Positions 51,673 to 52,500 of a stretch of 52,500 bases of DNA are shown here, one piece after another. This stretch comes from Prorocentrum cordatum. Taxonomy: Eukaryota > Sar > Dinophyceae > Prorocentrales > Prorocentraceae. The number at the start of each line of letters is the position of its first letter. Position 1 is the first letter of the stretch. The notes under the pieces are model-generated. The model was not told where the DNA came from, ran no database searches, and saw only the letters and a program-made list of their open reading frames with translations. The stretch spans positions 1-52,500 of the forward strand of contig CAUYUJ010017862.1 of NCBI GenBank assembly GCA_963575745.1, read 5' to 3'. Made by a program: the position numbers and the translations under genes.

Positions 51673-51687
51673 CCATTTTGGCTCAAG
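51673..51687 (+). other. Truncated relic spliced leader
   Basis: CCATTTTGGCTCAAG is the exact 3' 15 bases of the dinoflagellate SL. It stands between the (CCT)n tract and an intact ORF. The 5' seven bases of the SL are replaced by CCATCCT-like sequence of the tract. Confidence 0.88.
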
Positions 51688-51694
51688 CGATCGC

Positions 51695-52423
51695 ATGCCC
51701 GTCGCCTCGGCCGTCCCCGCGATGGCCGCCGCGCGAGGGGCTAGAGGGGCTCTCTCGGTCTCGGACGGCGCCGCCCTCGTTGCTGCCGCTGTCCGTGCCG
51801 CGGTGCTGGCCAAAGTACCGCGGCGCACGGTCGCTGCCGTGGCGCGCTCGGCTGTGTCGGCGGTGGCGTTCGCCGCTGAGGCACCGCCTGCGGCGCAGCC
51901 TGGTGGCGATGGCGCCGCGAATGCTGGCAAGCAGGACCCGCCTCCCCTGACGGCGGCAAAGGTTGAGCGACGTCGCCGTCGGCGCCGTCGCCTCGCGGAG
52001 CGGCGCGCTGCGGCGCGCGCTGGGCGGCCTGATGCAGCTGATGGGGATCGTGGAGTGCGTGCTGTTGTCGGGAAAGCTCATGGCGATGCGGCCGCATCCG
52101 ACGTGAGCTTGGACGACGACTCCTGGGCCGACGGCGTGTCGCGGCCCGCTCCGCTGGCGGCTGCCGCCGGTGGTTCGGGCGCTGACTGCCCCGGCCCTTC
52201 CGCTGCCGCTGGGCCCGCGATGCTCTCGGACGCGGTGGTTGGGCCTTCGCGGCCCTTGGTGGAGGATCTCAGCACGCTCTCGCGCGAGCAGCTTGTCGCG
52301 GCGACGCTCGCGCACTTCGAGGCGACTGGCCTGTCCACCGATGGCTTCTCTTCGGCGGTCTTCGAGCAGTTGTCGGACGAGCTCCTGCGCACGCAGCTCG
52401 CCATGCTCAGGGCCGAGCTTTGA
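51695..52423 (+). CDS. Intact 242-codon ORF behind an SL relic
   Basis: The ATG at 51695 lies eight bases after the SL relic; a second in-frame ATG is at 51722. There is no interruption to the TGA at 52421-52423. The protein is Ala-rich. Residues about 88-110 form a strongly basic patch (KVERRRRRRRRLAERRAAA). Residues about 190-242 are predicted helical by eye (LSREQLVAATLAHFE, then LSDELLRTQLAMLRAEL). Third positions are GC-rich. By its position, like ORF1 of elements A and B, it may be the first ORF of a third retroelement continuing past the window, or a retroposed host gene. No domain is recognised. Confidence 0.6.
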   Translation: MPVASAVPAMAAARGARGALSVSDGAALVAAAVRAAVLAKVPRRTVAAVARSAVSAVAFAAEAPPAAQPGGDGAANAGKQDPPPLTAAKVERRRRRRRRLAERRAAARAGRPDAADGDRGVRAVVGKAHGDAAASDVSLDDDSWADGVSRPAPLAAAAGGSGADCPGPSAAAGPAMLSDAVVGPSRPLVEDLSTLSREQLVAATLAHFEATGLSTDGFSSAVFEQLSDELLRTQLAMLRAEL

Positions 52424-52500
52424 GAGGCTGGCCTGCCTGGGCCCCGCTGTCACCTTGTGGTTGGGCCGCTGCTTGCATGCCCCAGGTGCGCAGTGGGTGT

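Overview
The window looks like nuclear DNA of a dinoflagellate. The main reason is that the dinoflagellate spliced-leader (SL) sequence, a 22-nt exon joined to every nuclear mRNA by trans-splicing, is present as genomic relics at three places: 6181-6202 on the minus strand (21 of 22 bases), 18884-18906 on the plus strand (all bases plus one extra T) and 51673-51687 on the plus strand (3' 15 bases). High GC, very GC-rich third codon positions in the few coding-like stretches, huge amounts of simple repeat and sparse exons fit the same assignment. A Prorocentrum-like or Symbiodiniales-like genome is plausible, but the species cannot be fixed from the sequence.

Layout. 1-6.2 kb: a decayed APE-type LINE retrotransposon (element A, minus strand) with ORF1, endonuclease, reverse transcriptase, RNase H and a C-terminal zinc-finger region, lying inside an (AGG)n tract. 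6.2-14.7 kb: microsatellite, short dispersed repeat families, a 171-bp inverted-terminal-repeat element and one exon-like stretch. 14.7-17.5 kb: a GGGGCC-rich composite repeat (family E) in both orientations, with a 189-bp MITE. 17.7-18.9 kb: tetranucleotide repeat, a 330-bp foldback element and a CT tract. 18.9-25.2 kb: a second, better preserved LINE of the same general type (element B, plus strand). 25.4-26.9 kb: tandem array of hairpin-forming units. 27.4-32.7 kb: many family E copies, minus-oriented up to 30.2 kb and plus-oriented beyond it. 32.9-36.0 kb: low-repeat DNA without a recognisable gene. 36.06-40.40 kb: about 47 copies of a 92-bp satellite. 40.4-51.7 kb: microsatellites, a second and third 171-bp element, two hAT-like MITEs with 8-bp target duplications, and scattered candidate exons, two of which join into a canonical WD40 blade. 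51.67 kb to the end: a truncated SL relic directly followed by an intact 242-codon ORF.

How it fits together. All three SL relics lie immediately downstream of a long polypyrimidine tract on their own sense strand, and in elements A and B the 3' end of the SL forms one arm of a hairpin whose other arm belongs to the element. This suggests that these elements were copied from trans-spliced mRNAs and that landing behind a polypyrimidine tract may supply a fresh trans-splice acceptor. Most long ORFs in the window are products of repeats, not genes. There is no convincing complete host gene, rRNA, tRNA or CRISPR array.
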